Assembly: GCF_034006445.1 (NCBI RefSeq)
Contig: NZ_JAVESS010000019.1
Span: forward strand, 1-61,062
From: Desulfovibrio sp.
GTDB taxonomy: Bacteria > Desulfobacterota > Desulfovibrionia > Desulfovibrionales > Desulfovibrionaceae
Direction: 5' to 3'
DNA length: 61,062 bases
Made by a program: the position numbers and the translations under genes
The notes under the pieces: model-generated
Seen by the model: only the letters and a program-made list of their open reading frames with translations
Told to the model about the DNA's origin: nothing
Database searches by the model: none
Shown here: piece by piece, positions 60,938 through 61,062 of the stretch
How positions within the stretch are numbered: position 1 is the first letter of the stretch
Layout of the letters: every line of letters begins with the position of its first letter

Positions 60938-61062
60938 ATGCCAACACGCATATTGCACAAGGAAAGCCTGATCCCGGGCAAAACCAGCAAACTGGTGCTT
61001 GATGCGCCGGAAATCGCCCGCAAGGGCAAACCTGGCCACTTTGTCATGCTGCGCATGACTCC
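60938..61062 (+). CDS. nfnA: start of an NfnA-like FAD/NAD-binding oxidoreductase subunit (cut by the window end)
   Basis: Only 41 codons are present: MPTRILHKESLIPGKTSKLV, then DAPEIARKGKPGHFVMLRM (ends given). The GHFVMLRM segment is the flavin-binding strand at the start of NfnA/SudB-type and dihydroorotate-dehydrogenase electron-transfer subunits. In sulfate reducers NfnAB moves electrons between NADPH, NADH and ferredoxin. GAGGAG precedes the ATG. The partner nfnB would be expected just beyond the window. Confidence 0.75.
   Translation, partial: MPTRILHKESLIPGKTSKLVLDAPEIARKGKPGHFVMLRMT

Overview
The window reads as chromosomal DNA of a sulfate-reducing deltaproteobacterium of the Desulfovibrio group, probably close to D. 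desulfuricans. The clearest signs are an adenylate kinase whose LID carries the Cys129/His135/Cys151/Cys154 metal site known from D. gigas, a 148-residue flavodoxin, an iron-dependent alcohol dehydrogenase, an [FeFe]-hydrogenase maturase (HydG), an anaerobic-type cobalamin operon, and the start of a gene that looks like the ferredoxin:NADP oxidoreductase subunit NfnA. Genes are GC-rich and mostly preceded by good Shine-Dalgarno sequences. No tRNA, rRNA, prophage, CRISPR array or transposase gene was recognised.

Layout. 0.5-6.3 kb: corC, lnt, prfB (with its programmed frameshift), a degenerate GGDEF protein and a MinD/FlhG-like ATPase, largely translationally coupled. 6.7-9.4 kb: HU, dapA and a convergent Fe-ADH. 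10.4-15.6 kb: a 1000-residue membrane protein of unknown function and hydG. 16.4-21.5 kb: a BMP-type binding protein, an MFS carrier, an orphan NMT1-like binding protein and an exported MsrB-MsrA fusion. 22-28 kb: galE, flavodoxin with a Fur-like operator, a radical SAM protein, a small membrane protein and a glycosyltransferase. 28-35 kb: AsmA-like protein, adk, dut, argD, a DksA-type zinc finger. 35-37 kb: phosphate permease with its DUF47 partner. 37.5-46.7 kb: a long minus-strand block rpmH-rnpA-yidD-yidC-jag, then mnmE, an RNase D-like exonuclease, a CofD-like protein and an RluA-family synthase. 47-51 kb: a secreted low-complexity protein, aroK, a lipoprotein and a vWA-OmpA protein. 51.5-57 kb: a DapF-like epimerase, cbiD, cobL and cobM. 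57.7-61 kb: aldehyde dehydrogenase, two small unknown genes and the nfnA start.

The gaps are full of short non-coding repeats. I separate four families. A (about 145 bp, a string of hairpins) and C (about 154 bp) lie between duplicated TA dinucleotides in YTAR contexts, as expected for miniature elements moved by an IS630/Tc1-type transposase. In seven places the TA plus the first G of an element forms the TAG stop codon of a gene. In one case a single element sits between two convergent genes and supplies both stops. Two A copies sit inside the loop of the GC-rich palindromic repeat B. Family D (142-146 bp) has two copies whose outer arms differ but stay paired, which suggests conserved RNA or DNA secondary structure.

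A second theme is redox control. Sites resembling the NADH-sensing repressor Rex occur before adh (twice), hydG, adk and the aldehyde dehydrogenase, linking alcohol and aldehyde metabolism, hydrogenase maturation and AMP recycling. A third theme is in-frame tandem-repeat loops enlarging several conserved enzymes (Lnt, RluA-like, Jag, CbiD, CobL).
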